Shown here: positions 1 through 10,085 of the stretch, in pieces
Layout of the letters: every line of letters begins with the position of its first letter
How positions within the stretch are numbered: the first letter of the stretch is position 1
Source: Rubinisphaera margarita
Lineage (GTDB): Bacteria > Planctomycetota > Planctomycetia > Planctomycetales > Planctomycetaceae
Assembly: GCF_022267515.1 (NCBI RefSeq)
Contig: NZ_JAKFGB010000015.1
Coordinates: 186,001-250,000 of the forward strand
Length of the DNA: 64,000 nucleotides
Direction: 5' to 3'
Position numbers and translations under genes: made by a program
Notes under the pieces: generated by a model
What the model was told of the DNA's origin: nothing
The model's input: only the letters and a program-made list of their open reading frames with translations
The model's database searches: none

Positions 1-74
1 CTTCATGCCCATGGGGGCATTGGCTAACAGGCATCAGTCCGGAAAGCCAAGTCATTCCTCAACGAAAGAACACC

Positions 75-560
<486 letters not shown>

Positions 561-615
561 TGCGGAAAGGCTGCGCTGGTTCCGATGGTGTCTCGCGCTG
601 TCGATCGTCATCCGA

Positions 616-650
616 AAAGCATGCCCACGGCAAGCGTGGGCATGGCACCC
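616..650. repeat. Interspersed palindromic repeat, family A
   Basis: An imperfect palindrome built on ATGCCCACGGC and GCGTGGGCAT followed by GGCACCC. The same unit with only small changes recurs at 2886-2920 and 29275-29310, and half of it at 1262-1275. The first two full copies also share the bases just before them (GTCGATCGTC then AAAGC). It lies in the spacer between two same-strand genes. Confidence 0.85.
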
Positions 651-758
651 GGCGGCTTCCATTCCGGAGACGGCTTGCGTTACGCTGCAGTCCTCTCCTC
701 CGTGTCCCCGACACGTGACCTTTATAACACCGGCTACAACTTTTCCCGGCAGTCCTCC

Positions 759-1232
759 ATGAATGAACTCCGCAGCCTGCACTTCGAAACTCTCGGGGCA
801 GCCGTCGATGATGCTCGCGGGCTTTTGGCGTCTGGTTACACTCGTCAGGGGAACTGGTCGCTCGGGCAGATCTGTCGGCATCTGGTTCTGGTTCAGGATC
901 CGAGTCTCGATGGCTATCCGGGGTGGATGTCGTTGTTCGCTCCGCTGCGTCCGGTGATGCGACGATGGTTGTTGCCCAAAGTGTTGGGGCCAGATTCCCC
1001 TCGCGGTATTCGGACCGCTTCGATGTTCGTGCCGCCAGACCGCCTGGACGATGCCGCTGAGGTGGAAGGATTCTCGGCCAGCGTCGAACGATTGATCAAT
1101 TCCTCGGGGGAGTTTGCTCCGCATCCGGCGTTCGGCCGAATGCCTCGTGAAAAGATCCTCGCAATTCACACGGCCCACGCGGCTCATCACCTGAGGTTCC
1201 TGTGCGTCTCCCAACTTCAGAAGGAGAGCTGA
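759..1232 (+). CDS. DUF1569 domain protein
   Basis: A 157-residue protein starting at ATG 759, matching DUF1569 in length and in the pattern of conserved histidines: 'NWSLGQICRHLV' near residue 36 and 'HTAHAAHHLRFL' near the C-terminus. DUF1569 is a helical family distantly related to the DinB/YfiT four-helix bundle, in which such histidines bind a metal. The function is unknown. The reading frame stays open upstream to 585, but that stretch crosses the palindromic repeat at 616-650 and is unlikely to be translated. No membrane segment or signal peptide is visible. It follows an SRPBCC gene on the same strand, and both families are often found in the same neighbourhoods. The family call is from memory of the family pattern, not a search. 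Confidence 0.82.
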   Translation: MNELRSLHFETLGAAVDDARGLLASGYTRQGNWSLGQICRHLVLVQDPSLDGYPGWMSLFAPLRPVMRRWLLPKVLGPDSPRGIRTASMFVPPDRLDDAAEVEGFSASVERLINSSGEFAPHPAFGRMPREKILAIHTAHAAHHLRFLCVSQLQKES

Positions 1233-1261
1233 TTTTGCACTGCAGAACGTCATCCGAGAAC

Positions 1262-1309
1262 GCATGCCCACGGCAGTCCGACCGGGTGCCACTGGCGTCC
1301 CGCCAGTGC
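1262..1309. repeat. Hybrid repeat: half of family A joined to a GGGTGCCACTGGCG hairpin
   Basis: Starts with the GCATGCCCACGGCA half of family A, then switches to GGGTGCCACTGGCG, three bases, and CGCCAGTG, which can form an 8-bp stem. The second half recurs at 2816-2840. It seems to be a junction between two repeat families, as if one had recombined into the other. Confidence 0.75.
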
Positions 1310-1382
1310 GCTCGTGCTTTCGCGAAGAACTCTTCATGGCAGAGACAACCGAACAACATGCCCAACGCGGGCCGGGCCCGGG

Positions 1383-2669
1383 TCAATTGAACCAGATGGC
1401 GAAGCCGATGAACTCTCCGCGAAAAAGACGTCTCATTCGCGAAAAGACTTCGGCGTCCACCGGCCGCTTTTGTACTTCCTGGTACGATTCCAGATAGGGG
1501 GTCGCGGCGGTTCCCTGAATCCAGAGGATCAAATCAAACCGTCTCGGCTCAGTGAAAACGCGGTTCAGGTTGATCCCGTAGGATTTGTTAACATTGGGCC
1601 CTACAGGTGTTGTGACGCGCGGATTTCCCCGCCAGTACGGCAGCAACCTTTCGCCCTGGAATACGGCCTGCAGTTCCTTCATCACTTCAATCCAGCCGGA
1701 GATCATTTCGTCGGTGATCGCAACGTTGGGAATGACCCCCGTCTGTTCCGAATTTGGTAACCATTCCCGATCATTGTCCGTCTCTGCCGTGATCAGTGCC
1801 CAGGACTGCGGGCTCAATTCAGTCATGGCGATCAGATGCTCGATACTGGATCGCATCTTCTCCCGATCGGCGACTTCGAAGTTGATCAAATGGATGAAGG
1901 CGATGAGATCGGCGATGTTTTCAGCACGAAATCCCATGAACATCCCGACTCCTTCCTGCTGCAGTTGAGGGAAGTCCGATTGCACGTCAGGATAAAACAG
2001 ATGGGCCGTCCGCTGAAAAAGATCGTTCCAGTCGTGGGCCAGTACAAACTCGCCCATCGCCATCAGCAGGTGGCAATATCCTCGTAGCCACAACACATCC
2101 CCCCCATCAAACGCGATGACGAAGTTCTTGCTCGTGTTTTCATTCACATTGCGGTTGAACGTCGCATAGATCTTCCAGAACGCTTCCGATTCGCCCACCT
2201 TGCCATCCGCGTTCAAGTCGAGGCGGGTTTCCCCGATATCGACTGGCAACTTGACGTGGTCGACATCGACCTGGGACAGGGTCGCTTCGGCAACCTCAAG
2301 ACCACTCACAAAGTTCTGAAAGATGGCTCTCGCTTTGGGATAGCTGATCTGTTCCGGATGGGGATTCGGCGGAACTGGAATTCGCATGAAAGGAATATTG
2401 CGGGCGCGATTGAGCACGCCGTACCGATACTGGTCCTGTGCCAGCCCTTCGACGGCCTGCAGAAACTGCATGACCCCCAGTCCAAACTGCAATTCGGCAT
2501 CATCTTTAGCGGCTTGGGATCTCCTCTCGAAGTCGGAGATGCCCTCTTCCAACCGCCCGGTGTTGAGATACTCCTGCAATGGCGTCTCTCCAGCCGAACA
2601 AGGCGATGCCGCTGATGGCGGGAGCGAGAGTGCCACGAGAATCAAACAGCTGATGATCGACCGACTCAT
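1383..2669 (-). CDS. Secreted hypothetical protein with one EF-hand-type loop
   Basis: A 428-residue protein with a clear Sec signal peptide (residues about 1-25, ending around 'PCSAGET'). The mature part is mainly helical with repeat-like stretches near the start ('LNTGRLEEGISDFERRSQAAKDDAELQFGLGVMQFL') that look like a single TPR. Around residue 153 there is a canonical 12-residue calcium loop, DLNADGKVGESE, with D, N, D, G, V and E at positions 1, 3, 5, 6, 8 and 12. The rest, with several Trp-rich segments, I do not recognise; it looks like a planctomycete conserved exported protein. It stands alone, convergent with the DUF1569 gene upstream in coordinates. Being exported, it could use calcium for structure. 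No catalytic motif is visible. Confidence 0.8.
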   Translation of the reverse strand: MSRSIISCLILVALSLPPSAASPCSAGETPLQEYLNTGRLEEGISDFERRSQAAKDDAELQFGLGVMQFLQAVEGLAQDQYRYGVLNRARNIPFMRIPVPPNPHPEQISYPKARAIFQNFVSGLEVAEATLSQVDVDHVKLPVDIGETRLDLNADGKVGESEAFWKIYATFNRNVNENTSKNFVIAFDGGDVLWLRGYCHLLMAMGEFVLAHDWNDLFQRTAHLFYPDVQSDFPQLQQEGVGMFMGFRAENIADLIAFIHLINFEVADREKMRSSIEHLIAMTELSPQSWALITAETDNDREWLPNSEQTGVIPNVAITDEMISGWIEVMKELQAVFQGERLLPYWRGNPRVTTPVGPNVNKSYGINLNRVFTEPRRFDLILWIQGTAATPYLESYQEVQKRPVDAEVFSRMRRLFRGEFIGFAIWFN

Positions 2670-2815
2670 GACAAAGGTCTCCGTTCCAGCACGTGGGTTT
2701 GGGGGATAGCCGAGACGCTCCCTGCACGATACCAGATGTAACGAACACTGCCCAAACCATTCCTGGCGATCACGGGAAAGAACGTGTGGCCGACTTACTC
2801 ACGAAATCCACCGCC

Positions 2816-2840
2816 GGGTGCCACTGGCGTGTCGCCAGTG
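2816..2840. repeat. Hairpin repeat GGGTGCCACTGGCG...CGCCAGTG
   Basis: GGGTGCCACTGGCG, three bases, then CGCCAGTG: an 8-bp stem with a 3-base loop. This is the second copy of the element at 1285-1309 and sits 46 bases from a family A palindrome, showing that the two element types tend to occur together. Confidence 0.75.
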
Positions 2841-2885
2841 CTGTGGTTACTTTTGAAAGTGGTTCGTTGAGTCGATCGTCGATGA

Positions 2886-2920
2886 AAAGCATGCCCACGG
2901 CAAGCGTGGGCATGGCACCC
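2886..2920. repeat. Interspersed palindromic repeat, family A
   Basis: Identical over its core to the copy at 616-650 (AAAGCATGCCCACGGCAAGC and the matching right arm ending GGCACCC), with similar bases just before it. Confidence 0.85.
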
Positions 2921-2992
2921 CGGTGGTTTGCATTTCCGACGACGCAAGGTCAGAGATTGCCGCGGCGTCCGACAGGGTTGCATCGCGAAGGA

Positions 2993-3499
2993 TCACGTTC
3001 GTGTGCCGCCTTCTGTGGGAGCCTGCGGGAGTAGTCGGGCAATGAGCATGGCTCCGGCCACCACGACGAAGACGACGCCCACTGCGATTCCCAGCCAGCT
3101 GGTCCGAGAGGCCCCCGGATCGATGACGCTGTCGGCTGGAGCGTCCGGGTCGTAAAAGACCGTCACTTCGCGTCCCGCGGCGTAGCGTTTTGCGATCGCT
3201 GCCGCTGAGGACTGAGCCATGAGCTGCGTGTCATAGCTGATCCGGTCACCACGAAGCGACTCGCCGTTGACCGTGTACTCATACTCGACGACGGGAAAGT
3301 ATCGCGACGGATCTCCTCCGGTGCCGTGTTTGGTCTGAACCGTCGACGAAATCACCCGGCCTTCCGTGGTAGGCCAGGTTGTACTTGCACTGCCTCCATG
3401 GAGGGCCCCCGTCTCTTGCCGAACGACCTCCCACCCCAGGTAGAGAAACACACCTGCAAAGATCAGGACACCGACCAGCGGCTTTTTCCTCTCCGTCAT
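2993..3499 (-). CDS. DUF3592 membrane protein
   Basis: A 168-residue protein with one transmembrane helix at each end (residues about 8-24 and 133-156) and a soluble middle of about 100 residues. The middle has the DUF3592 signature: a 'WPTTEGRVISS' strand, the 'P.V.YEYTVNGE...G' motif and the 'Y..G..V.VFYDP..P..SVI' motif before the second helix. The middle should lie outside the cytoplasm or, in the reverse topology, inside; sequence alone does not decide. The function of DUF3592 is unknown. A short divergent gap separates it from the DUF1579 gene, which lies upstream on the same strand. Confidence 0.85.
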   Translation of the reverse strand: MTERKKPLVGVLIFAGVFLYLGWEVVRQETGALHGGSASTTWPTTEGRVISSTVQTKHGTGGDPSRYFPVVEYEYTVNGESLRGDRISYDTQLMAQSSAAAIAKRYAAGREVTVFYDPDAPADSVIDPGASRTSWLGIAVGVVFVVVAGAMLIARLLPQAPTEGGTRT

Positions 3500-3671
3500 A
3501 ACGTGGGTTCCTTCTGTGAGAGCAGGTCACTTCGACCGTTCTCAGCACAGGCTGTCCCCGTAGGCGTTGGCGTGCATCTCATACGTCCCAATCGGAACGT
3601 CCAGGAGTCCTCCCGAGTGGACTGCACGGTTCTGGTGCCTTTGGAGTTCACCACCATTCCGATGATCCCGT

Positions 3672-4151
3672 TCAATGCGAACTCCTCGTCGCCACGCGTC
3701 GATAATGCGTCTCGACGGCCCTGGCCTCCATGCCTTCCGGGCTGACATTGTAAGCGGTAATGAGGAGCTGATCTTCGGCCGTCAGTTCGTACACGGTTCG
3801 CCATTTCCAGCGAGGCTGGTTCTCGCCGACGTCGTAGGCTCCGAGAACGGCAAAGCCACGTTCCATCGGTGGACCCTGTGAGAACATGATTGCGTAGTTC
3901 ATGTGGAAGTCATCAATCCACGAGGCTTCGTACGCCTTCGTGACGGCATTGAAGCCGATGGTTTCCTCGCCGGTTCGTGGCTTGCCCTGAAGAGTTCCAT
4001 GATAGGCATGGCGGAGAAAGCGACCTGCGAGGAGCGGTGTGAAGGAGCCGGTCAGTTCCGATTCGTCCGCCAGTTGACCAGGCTCGAACCACGTGCGACA
4101 CGTTCCCCGCCAGTCGCCAGGAAGCTTTTCGAACAGCAGCGTGTGATTCAT
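3672..4151 (-). CDS. DUF1579 family protein
   Basis: A 159-residue soluble protein matching DUF1579, a beta-rich lipocalin-like family. Supporting features are the N-terminal 'LPGDWRGTCRTWFEP' strand, a middle 'SFTPLLAGRFLRHAYHGTLQGKP..GEETIGFN' block and a late 'W.....M.YAIMFSQG' block. The family is usually annotated as hypothetical and is often found beside SRPBCC proteins, as here, where the next gene upstream on the strand (4227-4679) is SRPBCC. The gap of 75 bases and shared strand make a two-gene transcript plausible. No signal peptide or membrane helix is visible. Ligand and role are unknown. Confidence 0.8.
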   Translation of the reverse strand: MNHTLLFEKLPGDWRGTCRTWFEPGQLADESELTGSFTPLLAGRFLRHAYHGTLQGKPRTGEETIGFNAVTKAYEASWIDDFHMNYAIMFSQGPPMERGFAVLGAYDVGENQPRWKWRTVYELTAEDQLLITAYNVSPEGMEARAVETHYRRVATRSSH

Positions 4152-4226
4152 AAAGCACCTCGGACGATCTTTCTGGGAGGTCTCGTGTCCTCAGTCCGGA
4201 GCATCAGAAGACTCGCTCGGCGACCT

Positions 4227-4679
4227 TCAGACCGCAATCTCACCGGCGCCGGCTTCGAGCTTCTGCTTCAGGCTTTCGAGTTCCTTCTGGACCGCATCGC
4301 AGCCCTGCCTGTTCATGAGCCAGCCGAAGAGGAGGAACATCACTTTGGCGAAGCCCTTGCCACGGACCCAGGATTCCTGAGTGACTCGCGTGCGGCCGTC
4401 CAGGTCTTCGAAGCGATACTCGGCTGCGATATCGAAGCTCTTTCCGGTCAGGCTGATGGCGGATCGATTCGGAGGTTCCCAGGCGGTGATGATTCCGTGG
4501 AAGACCATACGGTGCCCCCGGTCTTCGGTGACGCAGCGGAATTCGGTCCCGACTCCGTTGTTATCTTCAATCACCTCATTTTCAACCACGGTGAGGCTCC
4601 ACTCGGCGACATGTTCGTTGGTGTAGGTAAAGACTTCGTCGATCGGCCGGTCGATCTCAACCGAAGCTTGGCTGTGCAT
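4227..4679 (-). CDS. SRPBCC family protein (polyketide cyclase/dehydrase type)
   Basis: A 150-residue protein covering one SRPBCC domain. It begins with the typical 'ASVEIDRPIDEVFTYTNEHVAEW' strand-helix, continues with 'GTEFRCVTEDRGHRMVFHGIITAWEPPNRSAI' and ends with a long C-terminal helix rich in Glu, Lys and Leu. This branch resembles the polyketide-cyclase/coenzyme-Q-binding (Coq10-like) members rather than the AHSA1-type protein at 75-560. The fold makes a hydrophobic pocket; no catalytic residues can be named. It is followed on the same strand by the DUF1579 gene, probably in one transcript. Confidence 0.85.
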   Translation of the reverse strand: MHSQASVEIDRPIDEVFTYTNEHVAEWSLTVVENEVIEDNNGVGTEFRCVTEDRGHRMVFHGIITAWEPPNRSAISLTGKSFDIAAEYRFEDLDGRTRVTQESWVRGKGFAKVMFLLFGWLMNRQGCDAVQKELESLKQKLEAGAGEIAV

Positions 4680-4858
4680 GGGACCTCACAGGATGAAAAA
4701 AGGTGCCTGACGGCGAGTGTGCCGGAAGAGCGATCCGCGGAACACGGAACGTCGTCGACGCGACGGCTGACCAGAAGTCGGTCAACGGGCGTTGCTCTGA
4801 TGCTACCCGGCGGAGCCGGACGTGTCACGGAAATTCGCCGCCGGCTGCTGGGTGAAGC

Positions 4859-6202
4859 TTACTCGTCGGGAAGTCTCTGAACCGTGTTGTCCAAGCCCTG
4901 ATCTTCAATGAGAGGGCCGCGAGTCCGCACGTTGCACTGACTGGTTACCTGTCCGAGCACGACGGGCATGCGGGTCTCGTTGTGAAAGAAGACGTCGCTG
5001 GTGTCGCGTTCGGCATAGTCGGCCATCCCTTCTCCGGCGGGAGGGACGCTGTAGCCGAGCATGACTGGAATCGGGATCTCACGCTGCTTTGCTTCGTCGG
5101 AGCGAAGATGAATGCGGTGTCCGGTTCCCCGTACGGTCGCCACGGCGTGGACGGTCATCTGCGAATCGTCTCCAAGCAGGGTGACCTCTGCTCTGGCGTC
5201 GTTTCCTTCGACAAACAGCAGGGGCCCGTATTTGGCATCACCCCGGCAGTTCTTCACGACGGTGCCATAGCCGAACCAGAAGCCCCGTTCGCATTCCACA
5301 GCCGTGCAGTTTTCGAGCACCGCAGCCGCCTTCGACCGGATCTCAAAGCCGCCCCGCATGTGCTTTGCGGTGCAGTTGCGAATGACGAGCCCCGGAATCT
5401 CGTCGTAGGTTCGAAAGCCATCCTCGGCGAGCGACTTCATGTAGCCGGGCAGAATGCGATACTCACCGTCCCGGTTCTTGATCACCGTGCGGAACTTTCG
5501 TTTGACGGCAATGCCTTCGGTCTCGGCCAGCATTTCGTCGGTCGAACGCAGCACGCCTTCGACATAACACCCTTCCAGAAGCGTGTTCGCCGCCCCTTTC
5601 TGGATGAAGAAGCCGTGACCGAAGGCCTTCATGTAGAGCTCGCAGTCGATGATGCGAGTGTCGTCGCCGGTCACCTGAAAGGCACTTTGTTTGTAGCCTC
5701 CCTTGCCGAACAAATCGCCGTATCCGTACGGGCGGGAGCCCTGCACATGCAGCGTCACCTTTTCAAAAGAGTTTCCGTCACCCGTGCAGGAGATGACCGC
5801 GCCCCCCTGGGAGAGGCCGTGTTCCACATTGGTGATCGTCAGCCCGGTAATCGTGTTGCCATCCCCGGAGAAGATGAACTCGTTGGTATGAACCGGCGGC
5901 CGCCCGATGCCCCGGATCGAGACATCGACTTCGATCGTCACGTCGGTCAGTTCAAAGCGATTGTTGTCGCCGCTGAACTGCATAAAGGTGAAGTCGCCGG
6001 CTTTGCGACGCGATGCCAGCGCGTCTCGCGACATGTAATCGGTGTATCGGTAGACGCCCGGCTTCATTCGCACGACGTTGTCGCTCCGGGACGCGAACTC
6101 GGCCAGTTCCCGAAGGCTCGAGATCTCGACTTCCTCCGCGCGTACGGTCTCTGTCACTGCGACCAGCAACGTCCAGGAGAGAATCAGTTTGAGCGCTTGC
6201 AA
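4859..6202 (-). CDS. Secreted right-handed parallel beta-helix protein
   Basis: A 447-residue protein with a signal peptide (residues 1-22, ending 'TVRAEE'). The body has the run of short strands, 'GDGNTITGLTITNVEHG', 'GDDTRIIDCELYM', 'GAANTLLEGCYVEGV', 'GLVIRNCTAKHMRGGFEIRS', 'AAVLENCTAVECERGFWFGYGTVVKNC', that marks a right-handed parallel beta-helix, each turn beginning with a Gly/Asn corner and stacking Ile/Val/Cys inside. The fold is used by polysaccharide lyases and glycosidases; the closest overall type is pectate lyase/chondroitinase B-like, but I cannot point to a catalytic triad. It is exported, so a role in polysaccharide binding or cleavage is an inference. It stands alone, divergent from the endonuclease III gene. 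Confidence 0.85.
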   Translation of the reverse strand: MQALKLILSWTLLVAVTETVRAEEVEISSLRELAEFASRSDNVVRMKPGVYRYTDYMSRDALASRRKAGDFTFMQFSGDNNRFELTDVTIEVDVSIRGIGRPPVHTNEFIFSGDGNTITGLTITNVEHGLSQGGAVISCTGDGNSFEKVTLHVQGSRPYGYGDLFGKGGYKQSAFQVTGDDTRIIDCELYMKAFGHGFFIQKGAANTLLEGCYVEGVLRSTDEMLAETEGIAVKRKFRTVIKNRDGEYRILPGYMKSLAEDGFRTYDEIPGLVIRNCTAKHMRGGFEIRSKAAAVLENCTAVECERGFWFGYGTVVKNCRGDAKYGPLLFVEGNDARAEVTLLGDDSQMTVHAVATVRGTGHRIHLRSDEAKQREIPIPVMLGYSVPPAGEGMADYAERDTSDVFFHNETRMPVVLGQVTSQCNVRTRGPLIEDQGLDNTVQRLPDE

Positions 6203-6440
6203 CGTGACCTCCAGCAGTCAGGGGTGAGCGAGGCGTTCCCGCACAAGAATCGCGGCCATTCATTGTCAATTTCTCGGCCGTCGGGTCAAACGGTTTTCTT
6301 CTCGCGGACTGTGAGGAACGCACGAACGAAATCGGCAACTGTTCGGAACGCTCTGGCGGCCTAACATAGAGCGACGACTGGAAATGCAGAAATGATGAGC
6401 AGCAGATCGCGGCCAGACCGAGCCGTGTGGAAGGGATGAC

Positions 6441-7133
<693 letters not shown>

Positions 7134-7165
7134 CGGATCCTTCACCACCGCGTGCCGTCTGGAAT

Positions 7166-8131
7166 TCAGTCCCGAACGCGCGTCAGTGTTTCTCGCGGCG
7201 TTTCACCGAAGAACTCGCGGTACTGCGAGGCGAAGCGACGCGAATGGTTGATGCCCCATTTCTCGAGCAGTTTGCGAACCGAAGTCTTGCTCGGTTTCTG
7301 AGCGAGCAGCTCCTGGCGAATGATGCTCATCCGCGTGACTCCAAACAGCTGCACGGGAGGGAGACCATAGACCTCTCGGCAGAAGCGCTGAAGGCTGGTT
7401 TCGGAGAGGCCGGTTTCCTGAAGCAGCTCCTGAACCGGGGTCGCGTCGGTGATTTGTTCCGCAAGGAAACTCTCGATGCGAGCGACGATCGCGTGCTTCT
7501 CCAATAAAGTCTCGTTTCGCATTGCCTCGACGAGCGACACCCCCTGAATGGCATTGATCACGGTGCGGATCAGCCGGGCTTCCGCTTCGGCTGCGAACGG
7601 GCTGGTCGGAAACTCCGGTTCGTATTCATCAGCCGACAGCAAGAGGTCGATTTCGTCTCGAAGCAGTTCACTGAACGCCGGAGGGATTGTCAGATTCGCA
7701 AAGCCCTGGGACGGAATCGTCACCTCGCGACCGCTGATCGCAACGGCCTGCTCCTGCAACCAGTCGCGACGGACCTGTATGGCATGCCAGGGGGAATTGG
7801 GCGACGACCTGTAGTCGAAGGCGAGCCCTTCCGAGCAAAGTTGAACTTGATGGAATCGAATCTCGGAACCGTTTCCCCACGAAGGCTGATCTCTGCACGA
7901 GGTGAAGCCAATGACAATCCAGCCCTCGGGAAAAGCACCCCGAGCGAAGCAGGGGAGGTTGTAATTGCCCTGGTCGATCCGGCAATGGGGGAGCTGCAGA
8001 TGAGCAATCTTTCCATGGAACTCGCCCCCACGAAGCAGGCGATGTTCGAAGCCGGTTCCGGTGACGGCTTCAAAGAGCAGCTGAGGTTCAAATGTTTCGA
8101 GGGAGAATCCTCGGGACTGGTTTTCCATCAA
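7166..8131 (-). CDS. AraC-family transcriptional regulator
   Basis: A 321-residue DNA-binding regulator. The N-terminal two thirds look like the ligand-sensing half seen in several AraC proteins ('FHGKIAHLQLPHCRIDQGNYN' strands resemble a cupin-like AraC N-domain). The last roughly 100 residues hold the two helix-turn-helix units: 'TPVQELLQETGLSETSLQRFCREVYGLPPVQLFGVTRM' and 'SVRKLLEKWGINHSRRFASQYREFFGETPRETL', the second carrying the usual 'F..Y..FFGETP' AraC signature. No ligand can be inferred. Start ATG could be either of two adjacent Met codons. Neighbouring genes are nth (convergent) and the zinc-ribbon gene (divergent); a target gene is not obvious. Confidence 0.9.
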   Translation of the reverse strand: MMENQSRGFSLETFEPQLLFEAVTGTGFEHRLLRGGEFHGKIAHLQLPHCRIDQGNYNLPCFARGAFPEGWIVIGFTSCRDQPSWGNGSEIRFHQVQLCSEGLAFDYRSSPNSPWHAIQVRRDWLQEQAVAISGREVTIPSQGFANLTIPPAFSELLRDEIDLLLSADEYEPEFPTSPFAAEAEARLIRTVINAIQGVSLVEAMRNETLLEKHAIVARIESFLAEQITDATPVQELLQETGLSETSLQRFCREVYGLPPVQLFGVTRMSIIRQELLAQKPSKTSVRKLLEKWGINHSRRFASQYREFFGETPRETLTRVRD

Positions 8132-8361
8132 ATGCTTAACTGGAAACGGAGAACGGAATGTCAGAATGGATAGGTGTTCCGATTGTATACCGAACGTGTC
8201 AGTGGATCACCCCTGAATCTACGTGACGTGCCCTGGAAACGGCGATGACAGCAGAGGTCTTGTCGCACTACTCGCAGGCAGGTTGTACTATGGCCATCGG
8301 TAATCGTCCTGGGATGTGGTGGTTAGCAGGCAATCAGTCCGTGCTTTACGTGAGGAGTTCC

Positions 8362-8664
8362 ATGGGGATTTCAAGCCAGTTTGAATGTCAAACCTGTGGA
8401 CTCGCCGCCGCGGTGAGCGGGGGAGACGACGTCGGAAAGATGACGCGAACACAAACGCGTTACTGTTCCAACTGTGAAACGTTGGTGGATGTCTGCACCG
8501 GTCTGCATGACCATGTTCAGGAACAGGCTCACCATCGGGACGAGTACAACCGGTGCCCCGATTGTCGCGAGATCGCCTCGATCGCCTGGGCTTCCGGAGA
8601 ACCCTGTCCGCGGTGTGGCGGAACGATGACAGGACCGGGCGACGTGATCGTCTTCTGGGACTGA
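8362..8664 (+). CDS. Zinc-ribbon protein, function unknown
   Basis: A 100-residue protein with four CxxC pairs: FECQTCG, RYCSNCET, NRCPDCRE and EPCPRCGG. These can bind two zinc ions in a rubredoxin/zinc-ribbon arrangement. The start is ATG 8362, chosen because GAGGAG lies a few bases upstream (8352-8357); the frame is open further up to 8245 but without a ribosome site. The middle has a His-rich stretch (residues about 45-56) between the zinc pairs. It reads as a small cytoplasmic zinc protein that may bind nucleic acid or serve as a structural module, but I cannot name a family. Confidence 0.75.
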   Translation: MGISSQFECQTCGLAAAVSGGDDVGKMTRTQTRYCSNCETLVDVCTGLHDHVQEQAHHRDEYNRCPDCREIASIAWASGEPCPRCGGTMTGPGDVIVFWD

Positions 8665-8720
8665 ACTGGAGTGGACGACCGGGTTTCTTAGGGACGGCCT
8701 GCTCAACCGGAGCGCCCCCG

Positions 8721-10085
8721 TCACCCCTCCTGATCGGCGGACTTGTCTTGAGGGTCGTCGCTCGATTCGTCCTGCTCGTCGTCATCTTTCCATCTGAGAA
8801 ACCAGCGTTCTCCGACGAAAATGACCAGCATCCCGCCGCCGGCGACCCAAAGGACGAGAGTATCGGACGTCGCTTTGATTCCGATGAACGCCGCCAGAAT
8901 CGCGACATCGAGAACGATCGCCGTGACGAGGACCCATGTTTGCGCACCGACTTCTTTTCGCAGATGGCGAAGAATCCCCCAGTGGACCGCGATGTCCATC
9001 ACGATATAGAAGATGGCTCCCAGTGAAGCGATCCGCGACAGGTCGAACAGGACGGTCAGAACAACGGCGAAGACGACCGTGTAGACCAGCGTATGTTTCT
9101 GAACGCTTCCGGGCATTCCGAAATGACTGTGGGGAACCAGATTCATCTCGCTGAGCATGGCCAGCATTCGCGAGACGGCGAACGTGCTGGCGATGAGACC
9201 GGAGATCGTCGCCACAATGGCCAGACCGACCGTGAACCAGGTTCCGTACGTGCCGAAGGCGGGGCGAGCCGCTTCGGCCAGGGCATAGTCGCGGGCTTCG
9301 ATGATCTCGGAAATCGACAGATTCCCAGCCACCGCCAGGCCGACCAGCATGTAGACGACCACGCAGATCGAGAGAGAAATTATGATCGAGCGGCCGACAT
9401 TCTTCTTCGGGTCGACGAGTTCCGCCCCACTGTTCGTGATGGTGGTGAACCCCTTGTAGGCGAGCAGTGCCAGAGCGGTCGCCGACAGGAAACTTCCGGC
9501 TGAAGTGCGATCGGTCACGCCGACACTCTCGAACGTGAGCCCCGAGGCCCAGAGGGCGGCAAGCGCGAAGATCGTGATTCCGCCGACCTTGATCACGGCT
9601 GCGACGGTCGAAAGCGTATCAATGAATTTGTTGCCGAGAATGTTGACGATAAAGGCAAAGATCAACAGTCCGACCCCCAGGGCCGGAACGAGGTAAGGAT
9701 CGGATTTTCCCCCGAACAGCTGAAGCGTGTAGGTCCCGAACGTGCGTGCGACCAGGCTTTCGTTGATGACCATCGAGAAGTACATCAGCAGGGCGAAGCC
9801 GGCTGTCGCGGTTCCCTTGCCGTAGGCCTTCATCAGGAACATCGCGATGCCGCCGGCTGACGGGTACGACTGCGCCAGCTTGACGTACGAATAGGCACTG
9901 AACGCGGCGACGAGAGCCGCACTGAGGAAGGCCAGAGGGAAGAGTCCGCCGGTCTGTTCGGCGACCTGTCCGGTGAGCGCGAAGATCCCCGCTCCGATCA
10001 TCACCCCGGTTCCCATGGCGACCGAACCGGTGAGCGAGAGGCTGTTTTCCTTGTATTGACTGGATCTTGAATCGGAGTCGTTCAT
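8721..10085 (-). CDS. APC-family amino acid permease
   Basis: A 454-residue integral membrane protein with about 12 hydrophobic helices, the size and pattern of the amino acid-polyamine-organocation (APC) superfamily. The N-terminal 'GVMIGAGIFALTGQVAEQTG' matches the TM1 G-(A/S)-G-I-F motif that lies in the substrate site, and TM6 and TM8 regions are also recognisable. The last 25 residues are strongly acidic and Lys/Gln-rich. Transport of an amino acid or related amine is expected; the substrate is not readable. The start is set at ATG 10085; the frame continues up to 10217 but the added 44 residues are basic and unlike a permease N-terminus. A 500-base spacer separates it from the pilin gene. 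Confidence 0.9.
   Translation of the reverse strand: MNDSDSRSSQYKENSLSLTGSVAMGTGVMIGAGIFALTGQVAEQTGGLFPLAFLSAALVAAFSAYSYVKLAQSYPSAGGIAMFLMKAYGKGTATAGFALLMYFSMVINESLVARTFGTYTLQLFGGKSDPYLVPALGVGLLIFAFIVNILGNKFIDTLSTVAAVIKVGGITIFALAALWASGLTFESVGVTDRTSAGSFLSATALALLAYKGFTTITNSGAELVDPKKNVGRSIIISLSICVVVYMLVGLAVAGNLSISEIIEARDYALAEAARPAFGTYGTWFTVGLAIVATISGLIASTFAVSRMLAMLSEMNLVPHSHFGMPGSVQKHTLVYTVVFAVVLTVLFDLSRIASLGAIFYIVMDIAVHWGILRHLRKEVGAQTWVLVTAIVLDVAILAAFIGIKATSDTLVLWVAGGGMLVIFVGERWFLRWKDDDEQDESSDDPQDKSADQEG

Larger units (their letters stand above)
2670..2992. other. Gene-free spacer carrying two repeats
   Basis: This 323-base stretch separates the start of the EF-hand-loop gene from the end of the DUF3592 gene, both on the minus strand. 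It holds the GGGTGCCACTGGCG hairpin (2816-2840) and a full family A palindrome (2886-2920). The part next to 2669 should hold the promoter of the upstream gene, but I see no convincing -35/-10 pair. No credible gene is present. Confidence 0.6.

Noticed and set aside
3903..4880. A 325-codon plus-strand frame over the DUF1579 and SRPBCC genes
   Set aside because: Spans two real minus-strand genes and their spacer; composition is not protein-like.
8161..8220. Promoter for the AraC gene around TATACAAT on the minus strand
   Set aside because: The -10 is good but no acceptable -35 lies at the right distance.
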